Shown piece by piece: positions 44,789-52,775 of a stretch of 64,000 nucleotides of DNA. The notes beneath the pieces were generated by a model that made no database searches, was not told the origin of the DNA, and was given only the letters and a program-made list of their open reading frames with translations. The position numbers and the translations under genes are program-made. Position 1 is the stretch's first letter, and the number at the start of each line of letters is the position of its first letter. This DNA is from Deltaproteobacteria bacterium. Lineage in GTDB: Bacteria > Desulfobacterota > Binatia > UBA1149 > JAJCZL01. The DNA is taken from contig JAJCZL010000027.1 in NCBI GenBank assembly GCA_029262415.1, positions 1 to 64,000 of the forward strand. The letters run 5' to 3'.

Positions 44789-45979
44789 GTGAACTTTACA
44801 TTTTCGCCTGAGGAGGAACGTTTTCGCAGCGAAGTACGCGTGTTTCTCGCCGAGAAAAATCCAAACCGCGGGGAGAAAATCGGTAGCGATATCGAGTCGA
44901 GCCTGGCTCGTTTGCCGCAACTGTTGGCCTGGAACCAGGCCCTCTACGATAAGCACTGGGTTGGTTTTAACTGGCCGCAGCGCTACGGCGGAGGCGGAGG
45001 CGGACTCATCGAGCAGATGATACTCAAGGAAGAGTGCGCGAAAGACCACGCGCCGATCCTCGGGCTCTCTTACATGGGTCTTGCGTGGGTCGGTCCGGGT
45101 TTGATCAAGTACGGCACCGAGGAGCAGAAGCAACGTTTCATCCCGCCGATTCTCAAAGCCGAGGAACACTGGTGCACGGGCTACTCTGAGCCTGGGGCCG
45201 GTAGCGATCTTGCGTCGTTACAGTGCAAGGCCGAACGCGACGGCGACCACTACGTCATCAATGGACAGAAGATCTGGACATCGCTGGCGTCGTGGGCGCA
45301 GTGGATGATTTTGTTGGTGCGCACCGATCTTTCGGCGCCGAAACATCTCGGCATGAGTTGCTTGTTGGTGCCGATGGACGCCGAGGGAATGGAAGTACGG
45401 CCGATTAAAGTGATGAGCGGTGAAACGCCGTTTGCGGAGATCTTTTTCAACGACGTGCGCGTTCCGATCGAGAACCGGCTCGGCGAGGAAGGGCAGGGCT
45501 GGGACGTAACCAAGACCGCTCTGGCCAACGAACGCAGTTCGATTGCCGAGGTTACCGCGCTGCAACACAACCTCGAGGACTTGAAGGATCTTGCGCGCCG
45601 GTGCCGGATAGGCGGCCGGGCGGCCATCGAGGACTCATCGGTGCGTTCGCGACTGGCGAAACTCGACTGCACGATCGAGGCAATGCGGTTGTCGGGTTTG
45701 CGTTTTTTGACCAAGCAGCTACGTGGCGAGCCCATCGGCGCCGAGACTTCCGTCAACAAACTCCTGCGTGCCCAGGTCGAAGTTGAGATGGGTCGGCTCG
45801 GGTGTGACATCGAAGGTTCCGCAGGCCGCTTGCTCAAGGGTCCGCACGGCATGGACGTCGGTGCGAAGTGGCAGAAACATATGCTCGGTTGGCCGACTAC
45901 GGTGATCGGCGGTGGAACGCCGAACATTCAAAAAAACGTCATCGCCGAGCGAATTCTCGGATTGCCGCACGATGTTTGA
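44789..45979 (+). CDS. acyl-CoA dehydrogenase, predicted catalytic partner of the preceding subunit
   Basis: The 396-residue enzyme starts at GTG 44789 with AGGAG about 9 nt upstream. It has YSEPGAGSDLASLQCKA, NGQKIWTS and VIGGGTPNIQKNVIAERILGLP. The C-terminal Glu is missing, but Glu248 in LANERSS aligns with the base described for ChsE2/FadE29. With the previous gene it probably forms an alpha2beta2 enzyme like those that oxidise steroid side chains or other bulky acyl-CoAs. The partnership is inference from sequence and order. Confidence 0.88.
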   Translation: MNFTFSPEEERFRSEVRVFLAEKNPNRGEKIGSDIESSLARLPQLLAWNQALYDKHWVGFNWPQRYGGGGGGLIEQMILKEECAKDHAPILGLSYMGLAWVGPGLIKYGTEEQKQRFIPPILKAEEHWCTGYSEPGAGSDLASLQCKAERDGDHYVINGQKIWTSLASWAQWMILLVRTDLSAPKHLGMSCLLVPMDAEGMEVRPIKVMSGETPFAEIFFNDVRVPIENRLGEEGQGWDVTKTALANERSSIAEVTALQHNLEDLKDLARRCRIGGRAAIEDSSVRSRLAKLDCTIEAMRLSGLRFLTKQLRGEPIGAETSVNKLLRAQVEVEMGRLGCDIEGSAGRLLKGPHGMDVGAKWQKHMLGWPTTVIGGGTPNIQKNVIAERILGLPHDV

Positions 45980-46053
45980 ATGCGACAACGCTGTTCGCAA
46001 CCTGACAACGCGAATCGGAATCGGATAAGCGAATAGACGAGAGGAGACCAACG

Positions 46054-47286
46054 ATGGGGACTGCATATATTTTGGACGCGACGCGCACCCCGCGCGGCAA
46101 GGGCAAGAGCTCGGGCAAACTGCACGAGACCCACCCCCACGAGTTGCTCACCACTCTTCTCAAAGAGATGCCTAAGCGTGTCGACTTCGACCCCAAAGAT
46201 GTTGAAGACGTCGTGACCGGGTGCGTGACCGAGTTCGGCGACCAGTCCGGTCCGATGGGTCGCATGGCGGTATTGTCAGCCGGCTGGCCAACCCAAGTGA
46301 CCGGTGTCAGCCTCAACCGCTACTGCGGGTCGGGCCAACAAGCCGTCAACTTTGCCCTAATGGGATGCGCTGCCGGATTTCAAGAACTCGCGATCGGAGG
46401 CGGCGTCGAGAGTATGTCGCGTTGCCCGATGGGTGCCGACAAGGGCGGTCTGGACGGTCACAACCCGCTACTCGCTGAGCGCTACCCGTTGGTCCCGCAG
46501 GGAATTTCCGCCGACTTGATCGCTACGCGTGAAGGTTTTTCACGCCAAGAGGTTGACCAGTTCGGCGTCGAGAGCCAGCACAAAGCCGGTGTCGCAGTCG
46601 AAAACGGTTATTTCGACAAGAGTATCATCCCGGTCAGGGACACAAATGGTGACGTCGTTTTGGACAGAGACGAGATGCCGCGCCCGCAGACGACCCTGGA
46701 GACACTTGCCGGACTGGAGCCGTCGTTTATTGGTATGGGCGGCTATGTGCCCGAAGGCCAGACCTTGAGTCTTGATGGACGCGCAAAGTCGGCGTACCCC
46801 GAGGTTACCGAGATCAACCACGTACACCACGCCGGCAACTCTTCGGGGATCGTTGACGGTGCTTCGGCGGTGCTTGTCGCTTCTGAGAACTACGTCAAGC
46901 GGCATTCGAACGTGAAGCCGCGCGCGAAGGTCATCTCGATGGCGACCGCCGGCGACGAGCCGGTGATCATGTTGACGGCCGTTGAGCCTGCATCCAAGAT
47001 TGCCCTCGAGAAGGCGGGCATGAATTGGAGTGACATCGATTTGTTCGAGGTTAATGAGGCGTTCGCCGCGGTGGTCCTCAAGTTCCTTAAGGAGTCGGGG
47101 GTAGACCGCGACAAAGTTAACGTGAATGGTGGTGCGATTGCGCTTGGCCACCCGCTCGGCGCGACCGGCGGAATGTTGATCGGCACCGCACTCGACGAAC
47201 TTGAACGGCGTGATCTAAACACCGCGCTGATAACCATGTGTATCGGTGGCGGCATGGGCATCGCGACGATCATCGAACGGGTCTGA
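46054..47286 (+). CDS. thiolase (acetyl-CoA acyltransferase)
   Basis: The 410-residue protein has the nucleophile Cys in NRYCGSGQQAVNFA, the LFEVNEAFAAVVLKFL His region pattern, NGGAIALGHPLGATGG and the second active Cys in CIGGGMG. It would cleave 3-ketoacyl-CoA with CoA to acetyl-CoA (or propionyl-CoA for branched chains), the last step of the set encoded here. AGAGGAG precedes the ATG. It follows the acyl-CoA dehydrogenase pair by 74 bp. Confidence 0.93.
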   Translation: MGTAYILDATRTPRGKGKSSGKLHETHPHELLTTLLKEMPKRVDFDPKDVEDVVTGCVTEFGDQSGPMGRMAVLSAGWPTQVTGVSLNRYCGSGQQAVNFALMGCAAGFQELAIGGGVESMSRCPMGADKGGLDGHNPLLAERYPLVPQGISADLIATREGFSRQEVDQFGVESQHKAGVAVENGYFDKSIIPVRDTNGDVVLDRDEMPRPQTTLETLAGLEPSFIGMGGYVPEGQTLSLDGRAKSAYPEVTEINHVHHAGNSSGIVDGASAVLVASENYVKRHSNVKPRAKVISMATAGDEPVIMLTAVEPASKIALEKAGMNWSDIDLFEVNEAFAAVVLKFLKESGVDRDKVNVNGGAIALGHPLGATGGMLIGTALDELERRDLNTALITMCIGGGMGIATIIERV

Positions 47287-47371
47287 GTCGGTCGGACCGC
47301 GCATTGCCCGATTGCGCCGAAGTTCGGCTCCCCGGGGTTGCAACAGCGCCGTGGCGGGGGAGCATGGGGGC

Positions 47372-48127
47372 ATGAGTTTCGTGCTTCCGCGGCGGCTCTC
47401 CGTTCTGCGCTCCGGCGTCGTGGTTGCTGCTGCCTGCGCCGTTGCCGGCTGCTCAGCGTACGACAGCCGCTACGTGTTCATGCCTAAACCGGCACAGATG
47501 CACTTTGCCGCCAGCGGCGGTCCGCACCGTAGTGCAGGTGCTTTGGTAGCGGTGGCCGGCGTGCGCAATGCTGACGCGAGCGTTGGAACCCCCGCGGCAC
47601 TCGAAGTCCTCTTGCTCATTTCCAATGATTCAGGCCAAACCATTTACGTTGACCCTGCAAACCTGCGCCTGTTTGCCGGCAACCTCGCCGAGTTTCCAGC
47701 GCCGATGATGCAACCTGCCGGGGTATTCGCAGTCGCGGCGGGCGAGACTGCGGCGGCCACCGCTTGGTTCCCGTTTCCCGACGGTCGCGTGCCTGGAGGA
47801 TATGACCTCGACGGGCTAAATCTGCGCTGGGGCATCGAGGTTGGCAGCGAAACGGTAACACAAGGCGTCAGCTTTGTACGTGCGCAAAGCCGACCACAAC
47901 CGCCGTATCCGGCGTGGTTCGGTTTTGGCCATCGTGGATACGGCGGGCACCGTGGATACGATGGGCACCGCCATGCCCGCCCCTCGCGCCCTCCGCGCGA
48001 TAGCGTTCGGCCTACTCGGCCGCCCACGGTTACGCCTCCGGTTACGCCCCCGGGCCCCCAGCCGGTGCGGCCCACTCATCCACCTTACCTGCGCAGCGGT
48101 GCTGACGGCCGGATGCAAGACCTATAG
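47372..48127 (+). CDS. lipoprotein with Gly/His repeat and Pro-rich tail
   Basis: The 251-residue protein starts at ATG 47372 and has a signal ending in AVAGC (lipobox). The middle has a beta-sandwich-like pattern (ALEVLLLISNDSGQTIYVDPANLRLF). The tail holds the tandem HRGYGG-HRGYDG-H segment and many Pro-Thr, which looks like a flexible linker or wall-spanning region. The function is unknown. It lies just before the TauE/SafE gene on the same strand. Confidence 0.65.
   Translation: MSFVLPRRLSVLRSGVVVAAACAVAGCSAYDSRYVFMPKPAQMHFAASGGPHRSAGALVAVAGVRNADASVGTPAALEVLLLISNDSGQTIYVDPANLRLFAGNLAEFPAPMMQPAGVFAVAAGETAAATAWFPFPDGRVPGGYDLDGLNLRWGIEVGSETVTQGVSFVRAQSRPQPPYPAWFGFGHRGYGGHRGYDGHRHARPSRPPRDSVRPTRPPTVTPPVTPPGPQPVRPTHPPYLRSGADGRMQDL
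47931..47966 (+). repeat. two 18-bp tandem units inside the lipoprotein gene
   Basis: Units 47931-47948 and 47949-47966 differ at three positions and encode HRGYGG and HRGYDG, followed by a partial HRH. The repeat keeps frame, so copy-number change would lengthen or shorten the His/Gly tail. Confidence 0.6.
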
Positions 48128-48136
48128 AATACCCGG

Positions 48137-48928
48137 ATGCTTGACCCTTGGCTGAGTGCCAGCGGGTTCGTCGTCGGAGTGCTCGTCGGAATGACGGGCG
48201 TCGGCGGCGGCGCGCTGATGACGCCCCTGTTGATCTTGCTCTTCGGGGTCACGCCCACGACCGCGGTCGGCACCGATCTGGTGTACGCAACGATCACTAA
48301 AAGCTTCGGCTCCTACCAGTACATCCGCCGCGGGCAGGTGAACTTTCCCTACGTGCGCTGGCTCGTGGTTGGTTCAATTCCGGGGGCTCTCTTGTCTGTT
48401 TTCGTCCTGACGCCTTGGCTCGCCGGTCGCGGCGTCGACGTTGAACTGCTCACCACCCGCGTACTCGGGTTCATGCTCGTCGCGGTCGGCATCATAGGCA
48501 TCCTCGAACATCGATTTTTTACAGGTAGGTTGCGTAACTCAAAGCTGATCCGGAGTCATACCGTTCAGGTACGCTACAAGGAGCCGATTCTCGTTGTCGG
48601 GGGGCTGGTTATCGGCACTGGGGTCGGTTTGACCTCGGTCGGTTCGGGATCCCTGCTGATGGCGGTTCTGTTACTGGTTTCAGAGCTCGAGGTCCTGGTG
48701 TTGATTGGGACCGACCTGTTCCACGCGACCATCCTTCTTGCGGCCGCAGGATTCGCCCACTTGGTCAGCGGACACGTCGAGCTACCGATGGTCGGTGCGC
48801 TGCTGATCGGTTCGATACCGGGGATCTGGCTTGGCACCCGGCTCGCGCAGGTGGTGCCGACTACTCCGTTGCGCTACGGGCTAGGGGTGCTGCTCGCCGC
48901 GACCGGCATCAAGCTCGCAATCGGTTGA
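48137..48928 (+). CDS. TauE/SafE family (TSUP) membrane transporter
   Basis: The 263-residue protein has seven or eight helices and a duplicated start (GVLVGMTGVGGGALMTPLLILL and GTGVGLTSVGSGSLLMAVLLL), the TSUP hallmark. Members move sulfite, sulfonates or other small anions. The ATG follows the lipoprotein stop by 9 bp. No sulfur-metabolism gene is adjacent, so the substrate is unknown. Confidence 0.86.
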   Translation: MLDPWLSASGFVVGVLVGMTGVGGGALMTPLLILLFGVTPTTAVGTDLVYATITKSFGSYQYIRRGQVNFPYVRWLVVGSIPGALLSVFVLTPWLAGRGVDVELLTTRVLGFMLVAVGIIGILEHRFFTGRLRNSKLIRSHTVQVRYKEPILVVGGLVIGTGVGLTSVGSGSLLMAVLLLVSELEVLVLIGTDLFHATILLAAAGFAHLVSGHVELPMVGALLIGSIPGIWLGTRLAQVVPTTPLRYGLGVLLAATGIKLAIG

Positions 48929-48957
48929 GACTCGGCCGACAACTGTTGCCGCGGGGA

Positions 48958-49833
48958 CTACTCTTTGTAGCTAGGATCGATCCTTTCGAGCTTTCTTATC
49001 AACGCCGGCCACGCCAATGCGCGCCCGGCCGCTTGTAGGCCGATATGCGCGTACTCGGCGGTCTTCTCCATGGCCGGACCGCGCGGAACACTCAGTTCTC
49101 CGGAGCCCGTTAGTGCGGCGAGTTGTGCCTGGCACGCGCGCTCGAGGAAATAGATGCGCATAAACGCCGAGGCGACGTCCTCGCCGAGAGTCAGCGTCCC
49201 GTGGTTACGGAGAATCAGGGTGGTGCGGTCGCCAAGCGCGGCGAGCAATCGCTCACCCTCACTGTCGTTCGTCGCCACACCCTCGAAGTCGTGGTAGGCG
49301 ACATCGGCTGCGATCAGCATCGCGGTTTGCGTGAGCGGTAGCAGTCCGTCGCGTTGCGAGGCAACGGCCTGGCCGGCGATGGTGTGTAGGTGCAGCACGC
49401 AGTTGGCGTCGGAGCGCCCGGCGTGGAGCATGCTGTGCAAGATGAATCCCGGTGGGCTCACGATGTGCGGTGAGTCGAGAACCTTGTTCCCTTCTTTGTC
49501 TACTTTGACGAGACTCGACGCAGTGATCTCCTCGAAGAGCAAACCGAAGGGATTGATGAGTAAGTAGGGTTCGTCTGGAACCCGAGCGGAGATGTGGGTG
49601 AAGATCAGGTCGTCCCAACCGAAGTGAGCGACCAAGCGATAGGCTGCGGCCAACTCGACGCGGGTCGCCCACTCCTTCTCGCTAACCGAGTTGCGAACGG
49701 TGCTGTCTTGCCCGAACCTCAGAACTGCTGCTGACACTGTCGATGACATTCCTGCTTCCCCCTTGGGTGATTCGATCACGTTGGGAAGGGCTTTTGCAAG
49801 GTCAGTTGGCGAATCGGGACAAAAATTGGTCAT
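48958..49833 (-). CDS. class II aldolase/adducin family protein
   Basis: The 291-residue protein has the zinc-binding H-x-H in LHLHTIAGQAVA, THISARVP and NHGTLTLGED. Members are sugar-phosphate aldolases/epimerases or decarboxylases. ATG 49833 makes an ATGA overlap with the sulfotransferase stop, so I choose it; ATG 49749 is an alternative with a weak purine-rich site. The substrate is unknown. It closes the minus-strand run of phosphotransferase, sulfotransferase and aldolase. Confidence 0.85.
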   Translation of the reverse strand: MTNFCPDSPTDLAKALPNVIESPKGEAGMSSTVSAAVLRFGQDSTVRNSVSEKEWATRVELAAAYRLVAHFGWDDLIFTHISARVPDEPYLLINPFGLLFEEITASSLVKVDKEGNKVLDSPHIVSPPGFILHSMLHAGRSDANCVLHLHTIAGQAVASQRDGLLPLTQTAMLIAADVAYHDFEGVATNDSEGERLLAALGDRTTLILRNHGTLTLGEDVASAFMRIYFLERACQAQLAALTGSGELSVPRGPAMEKTAEYAHIGLQAAGRALAWPALIRKLERIDPSYKE

Positions 49834-50672
49834 GCTATACCGCGGCGCCAGGCTTCGAGCTCCTCGCTGAGTATTCGCTCGAGCATTTCCCTGTAACGGG
49901 GCGGGATTGCGGAGCCACCGGCTGGGTTGACCGCGGTGTTGACCGAGCGCCCGGCGAAGCGCGGGTCGGCGCTGACCCCTAGGAAACTCATAACCTCGCA
50001 CATGAGTTTGACTGGGCGTGCGGAAACCTCTTCGAAGCGTCCGACAAACACGTTGTCGTCGCCGAGCGCGCTCCTCCAGTTGGCAAGGTTTTCCGCGTAG
50101 CGCGCACAACGCACCTGGTAGGGACGTGAGACGAATTCCTCGACTTCGCTGTCAGTGACGTCCTCGATTTTTTTCCCTACATTACGCACCAGATCCTTTT
50201 TTGCGTGCGACCATGCACGTTCGATCGGGTCACGTACCATCATGATGGCTTTGGTCCCTGGTGCCAGCACGGCTAGTTCGTCGATGACCTCCCGGTCCAT
50301 CGCTGCATAGCTCGCGGTCGCCTCGCCGCGAACCCTCGGTGCGTAGAGCCGCCTACTAAAGTACAGGCTGAGCGCTTGCTTGCGTAGGTAGCGAAGCGGG
50401 CTCTCCTTGAAGAAGTCGAGATACCAAGACAGATCGGGCGGGATGCTCCGTTCTTCGTGGAGGTGTTCGTCGCACAGCCTACTGAAGTAGAACAATTCTT
50501 TCGGTTCAGAGAGAAAGACCTCGGGGTGTTCACGCAGGTTGGCATGCAGCCATGTCGTGCCGGTGCGCTGTGGACCGATGATCAAGAAATCGGGAAAGCG
50601 CGACATATCGACTGCGGATGGATCCGTGACGCGCACATATCTGAGGCGGTCGATGATCTCAGGGGCGATCAA
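49830..50672 (-). CDS. sulfotransferase family protein
   Basis: The 280-residue protein has the 5'-phosphosulfate loop IIGPQRTGTTWL and the 3'-phosphate site MVRDPIERAWSHAKKD, as in PAPS-dependent carbohydrate and lipid sulfotransferases. It would move sulfate from PAPS to a hydroxyl. The longest start is a TTG at 50672, 15 bp after the upstream gene; ATG 50606 is an alternative. The acceptor is unknown; nearby GT-type genes hint at a glycolipid or sterol-like target, which is only inference. Confidence 0.85.
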   Translation of the reverse strand: MIAPEIIDRLRYVRVTDPSAVDMSRFPDFLIIGPQRTGTTWLHANLREHPEVFLSEPKELFYFSRLCDEHLHEERSIPPDLSWYLDFFKESPLRYLRKQALSLYFSRRLYAPRVRGEATASYAAMDREVIDELAVLAPGTKAIMMVRDPIERAWSHAKKDLVRNVGKKIEDVTDSEVEEFVSRPYQVRCARYAENLANWRSALGDDNVFVGRFEEVSARPVKLMCEVMSFLGVSADPRFAGRSVNTAVNPAGGSAIPPRYREMLERILSEELEAWRRGIA

Positions 50673-50687
50673 CTTCGCTATGCGTTC

Positions 50688-51746
50688 TCAGGCTCTTCCG
50701 GCTTCGGTGAGCAGAGACCATGCCGAGAACGCGAGCATGGCGCAGCCGTCTTTGTATTGCATCGCGCGCGATGAACTGGCGTTACCGTCAAGGCCGCGCT
50801 TGTAGACGCCCTGGACGATTGATGCGAGGCGGAAGACCGAGAAAGCGACGTAGAAGTTCATGTCTTCGATACGGTCACGCCCGGTTGCAGCGCAGTACCT
50901 GGCGACGTAGGCCTGTTCGTCGGGAATTCCCGTCGCGTCGAAGTCGGTTCCGACCAGTCCGCCGAGTTGGGGGGTGTTGATGTGATAGAGCATGCAGTTG
51001 TAACCGAGGTCGGCCAACGGGTGGCCGATGGTGGAGAGCTCCCAGTCCAGGATCGCAATCATGCGCGGCTCGCTGGGATGGTACACCGAGTTCTCCAAGC
51101 GGAAATCGCCGTGCGCGATGGTCACGCTGTCGTCGGCGGGAATGTTGCTCGGCATCCATGCGATCAGGTTCTCCATCCATTCAACTTCATCGGTCTGTGC
51201 TCCGCGGTACTGCTTGGTCCAGCGGCCGATCTGACGTTCGAAGTAGTTGCCGGGCTTACCAAAATCCTCCAGCCCGACGTTCTTGTAGTCTACTTTATGG
51301 AGTGCGGCCATTGCGTCGACCATGCTCTCATAGATCGCCTTGCGCTCGGCCGGCGACAACTCGGGGAGCTGCGGGTCGCGGAATATGCGTCCTTCCATGA
51401 ACTCCATTACGTAGAAATCGGTGCCGATTATGCTCGGGTCGGTACACACACAGATCATTCGTGGTACCGGCACGTCGGTGTGCTCGAGCGCCTTCATAAC
51501 GCGGTATTCGCGGTCTACCTGATGGGCCGACGGCAAGAGCTTGCCGGGCGGTTTTTTTCGTAGCACGTAGCGTCGACCGCCCTGCGTAAGCAGGAAAGTG
51601 GGGTTGGACTGACCTCCTTCAAACTGACGGACATCGATCGCACCGGAAAAGTGCTCGGTACTGGCTGCGAGGTAGGCCTCGAGTGCCGAGAGGTCGAATC
51701 TGTGAGCATCGCGAACGCTGATGGTCTGATCGGGGAGGCTACTCAT
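50688..51746 (-). CDS. APH-like phosphotransferase family protein (ACAD10/11 kinase-domain type)
   Basis: The 352-residue protein has the kinase core HGDFRLENSVYHP, then ILDWELSTIGHPLADLGYN (metal-binding Asp), and a conserved N-terminal FEGGQSNPTFLLT loop. This branch is close to the domain fused to acyl-CoA dehydrogenase in ACAD10/11, where it phosphorylates hydroxyacyl groups. Here it is a stand-alone gene in a genome segment rich in acyl-CoA dehydrogenases. It shares a transcript with the sulfotransferase (15 bp gap). Confidence 0.87.
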   Translation of the reverse strand: MSSLPDQTISVRDAHRFDLSALEAYLAASTEHFSGAIDVRQFEGGQSNPTFLLTQGGRRYVLRKKPPGKLLPSAHQVDREYRVMKALEHTDVPVPRMICVCTDPSIIGTDFYVMEFMEGRIFRDPQLPELSPAERKAIYESMVDAMAALHKVDYKNVGLEDFGKPGNYFERQIGRWTKQYRGAQTDEVEWMENLIAWMPSNIPADDSVTIAHGDFRLENSVYHPSEPRMIAILDWELSTIGHPLADLGYNCMLYHINTPQLGGLVGTDFDATGIPDEQAYVARYCAATGRDRIEDMNFYVAFSVFRLASIVQGVYKRGLDGNASSSRAMQYKDGCAMLAFSAWSLLTEAGRA

Positions 51747-51854
51747 TGATGTCTACTACGCAGCAAAGGCCGAGCAAAGAGCAGAACATAGCATGGCGGA
51801 TAGGGGTGGCAATGCTGCGTGGCAGGCGCCACCCGGACTGCGGTTGTTCGAATG

Positions 51855-52775
51855 TCAGAGAGTCCTGATGCGGTAGCCCGCGCGGGGGAAGTGCATCGCG
51901 ACCTTGCCGCACTCATTGCTCTCGCGCACCAGCGCGACGGTATCGGCACCGAGAGCCGTCAACGTCCCCTCGACGACGTCGCTTGGGAGATCGTCGGCGA
52001 ATACACCGACACGAGTGCCGGGGGAAAGGCCGTTCGGGTCGCTCCCGTCAGCGCTTTCCTCGCAGGCCGGGGTCGCGGCTCTAGCGATCTCCATCGCTTC
52101 TTGGGGAGACATCTCGCTGGGCTCTCCGTGTCCCATCGCGTCGATTCGCGCGAGCCAGGCGCTTACGCCGGGAAACTCGCCGAGGATTGCGCCTGCGCCG
52201 GGCTCGTTACGCGCGAACCAGAAGACGTGGTACACGGCGGCGTCCGCGGCGCTGAACTCCTCGCCAAGCAAAAAGTTACAATGCGACAGCGTGCTTTCGC
52301 ACGATGCGACGAATGCGCGCAACTCGTTGCGTAAGTCGGGCACCACCTCGGCCAGTGCCGCCGGATCTAGATCGGGTCGCATTTTGCGGCGGTCTTCGAG
52401 CAGTTCGGCCGGCATCACCGCGGCGAGCCCGGTGAATACTTGTGGCACGACTGCTGCGAAGATGTGCCGGTCGGCCCATTGACAGATCGAATCCGCTGCA
52501 GCCTCGAGGCCGACGGGGACGAGCGGGTGCTCGGGGGAGATTTGCTCGAGTTTGCGTAGGATGAGACGCGTGTCGCAGTAAATGTCTGCGCCGATTTGCA
52601 GCACCGGAATCCGCCGGTAGGGGCCCGTCAGCGGGGTCAGGAACGGGCGTGGAAGCCACATCGGCTGGGCGACGGCACGCCAGGCGAGCTTCTTGTGTGC
52701 GAGCGCACGCCTGACCTTCTCGGAGAATGGCGACATATCGTAGTGGTGAAGGATGAGTTCCGGCGTGGCGGTCAT
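51855..52775 (-). CDS. glutathione S-transferase with C-terminal extension
   Basis: The 306-residue protein has the thioredoxin-like N-domain (HHYDMSPFSEKVRRALAHK, YRRIPVLQIG, YCDTRLILRKLE) and the helical GST domain (SAADAAVYHVFWF). A tail of about 70 residues follows (from about 238), with a small beta-barrel-like pattern (LSPGTRVGVFADDL), which is not part of the usual GST. Its ATG overlaps the GT87 stop by ATGA, so translation is coupled. Likely role: thiol conjugation or reduction. Confidence 0.87.
   Translation of the reverse strand: MTATPELILHHYDMSPFSEKVRRALAHKKLAWRAVAQPMWLPRPFLTPLTGPYRRIPVLQIGADIYCDTRLILRKLEQISPEHPLVPVGLEAAADSICQWADRHIFAAVVPQVFTGLAAVMPAELLEDRRKMRPDLDPAALAEVVPDLRNELRAFVASCESTLSHCNFLLGEEFSAADAAVYHVFWFARNEPGAGAILGEFPGVSAWLARIDAMGHGEPSEMSPQEAMEIARAATPACEESADGSDPNGLSPGTRVGVFADDLPSDVVEGTLTALGADTVALVRESNECGKVAMHFPRAGYRIRTL

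Noticed and set aside
47931-47966. CRISPR-like repeat
   Set aside because: Only two adjacent 18-bp units without spacers, in frame inside a lipoprotein gene.
48371-48383. tRNA T-arm-like GGTTCAATTCCGG
   Set aside because: It is inside the TauE/SafE coding frame and no acceptor stem or anticodon arm fits around it.
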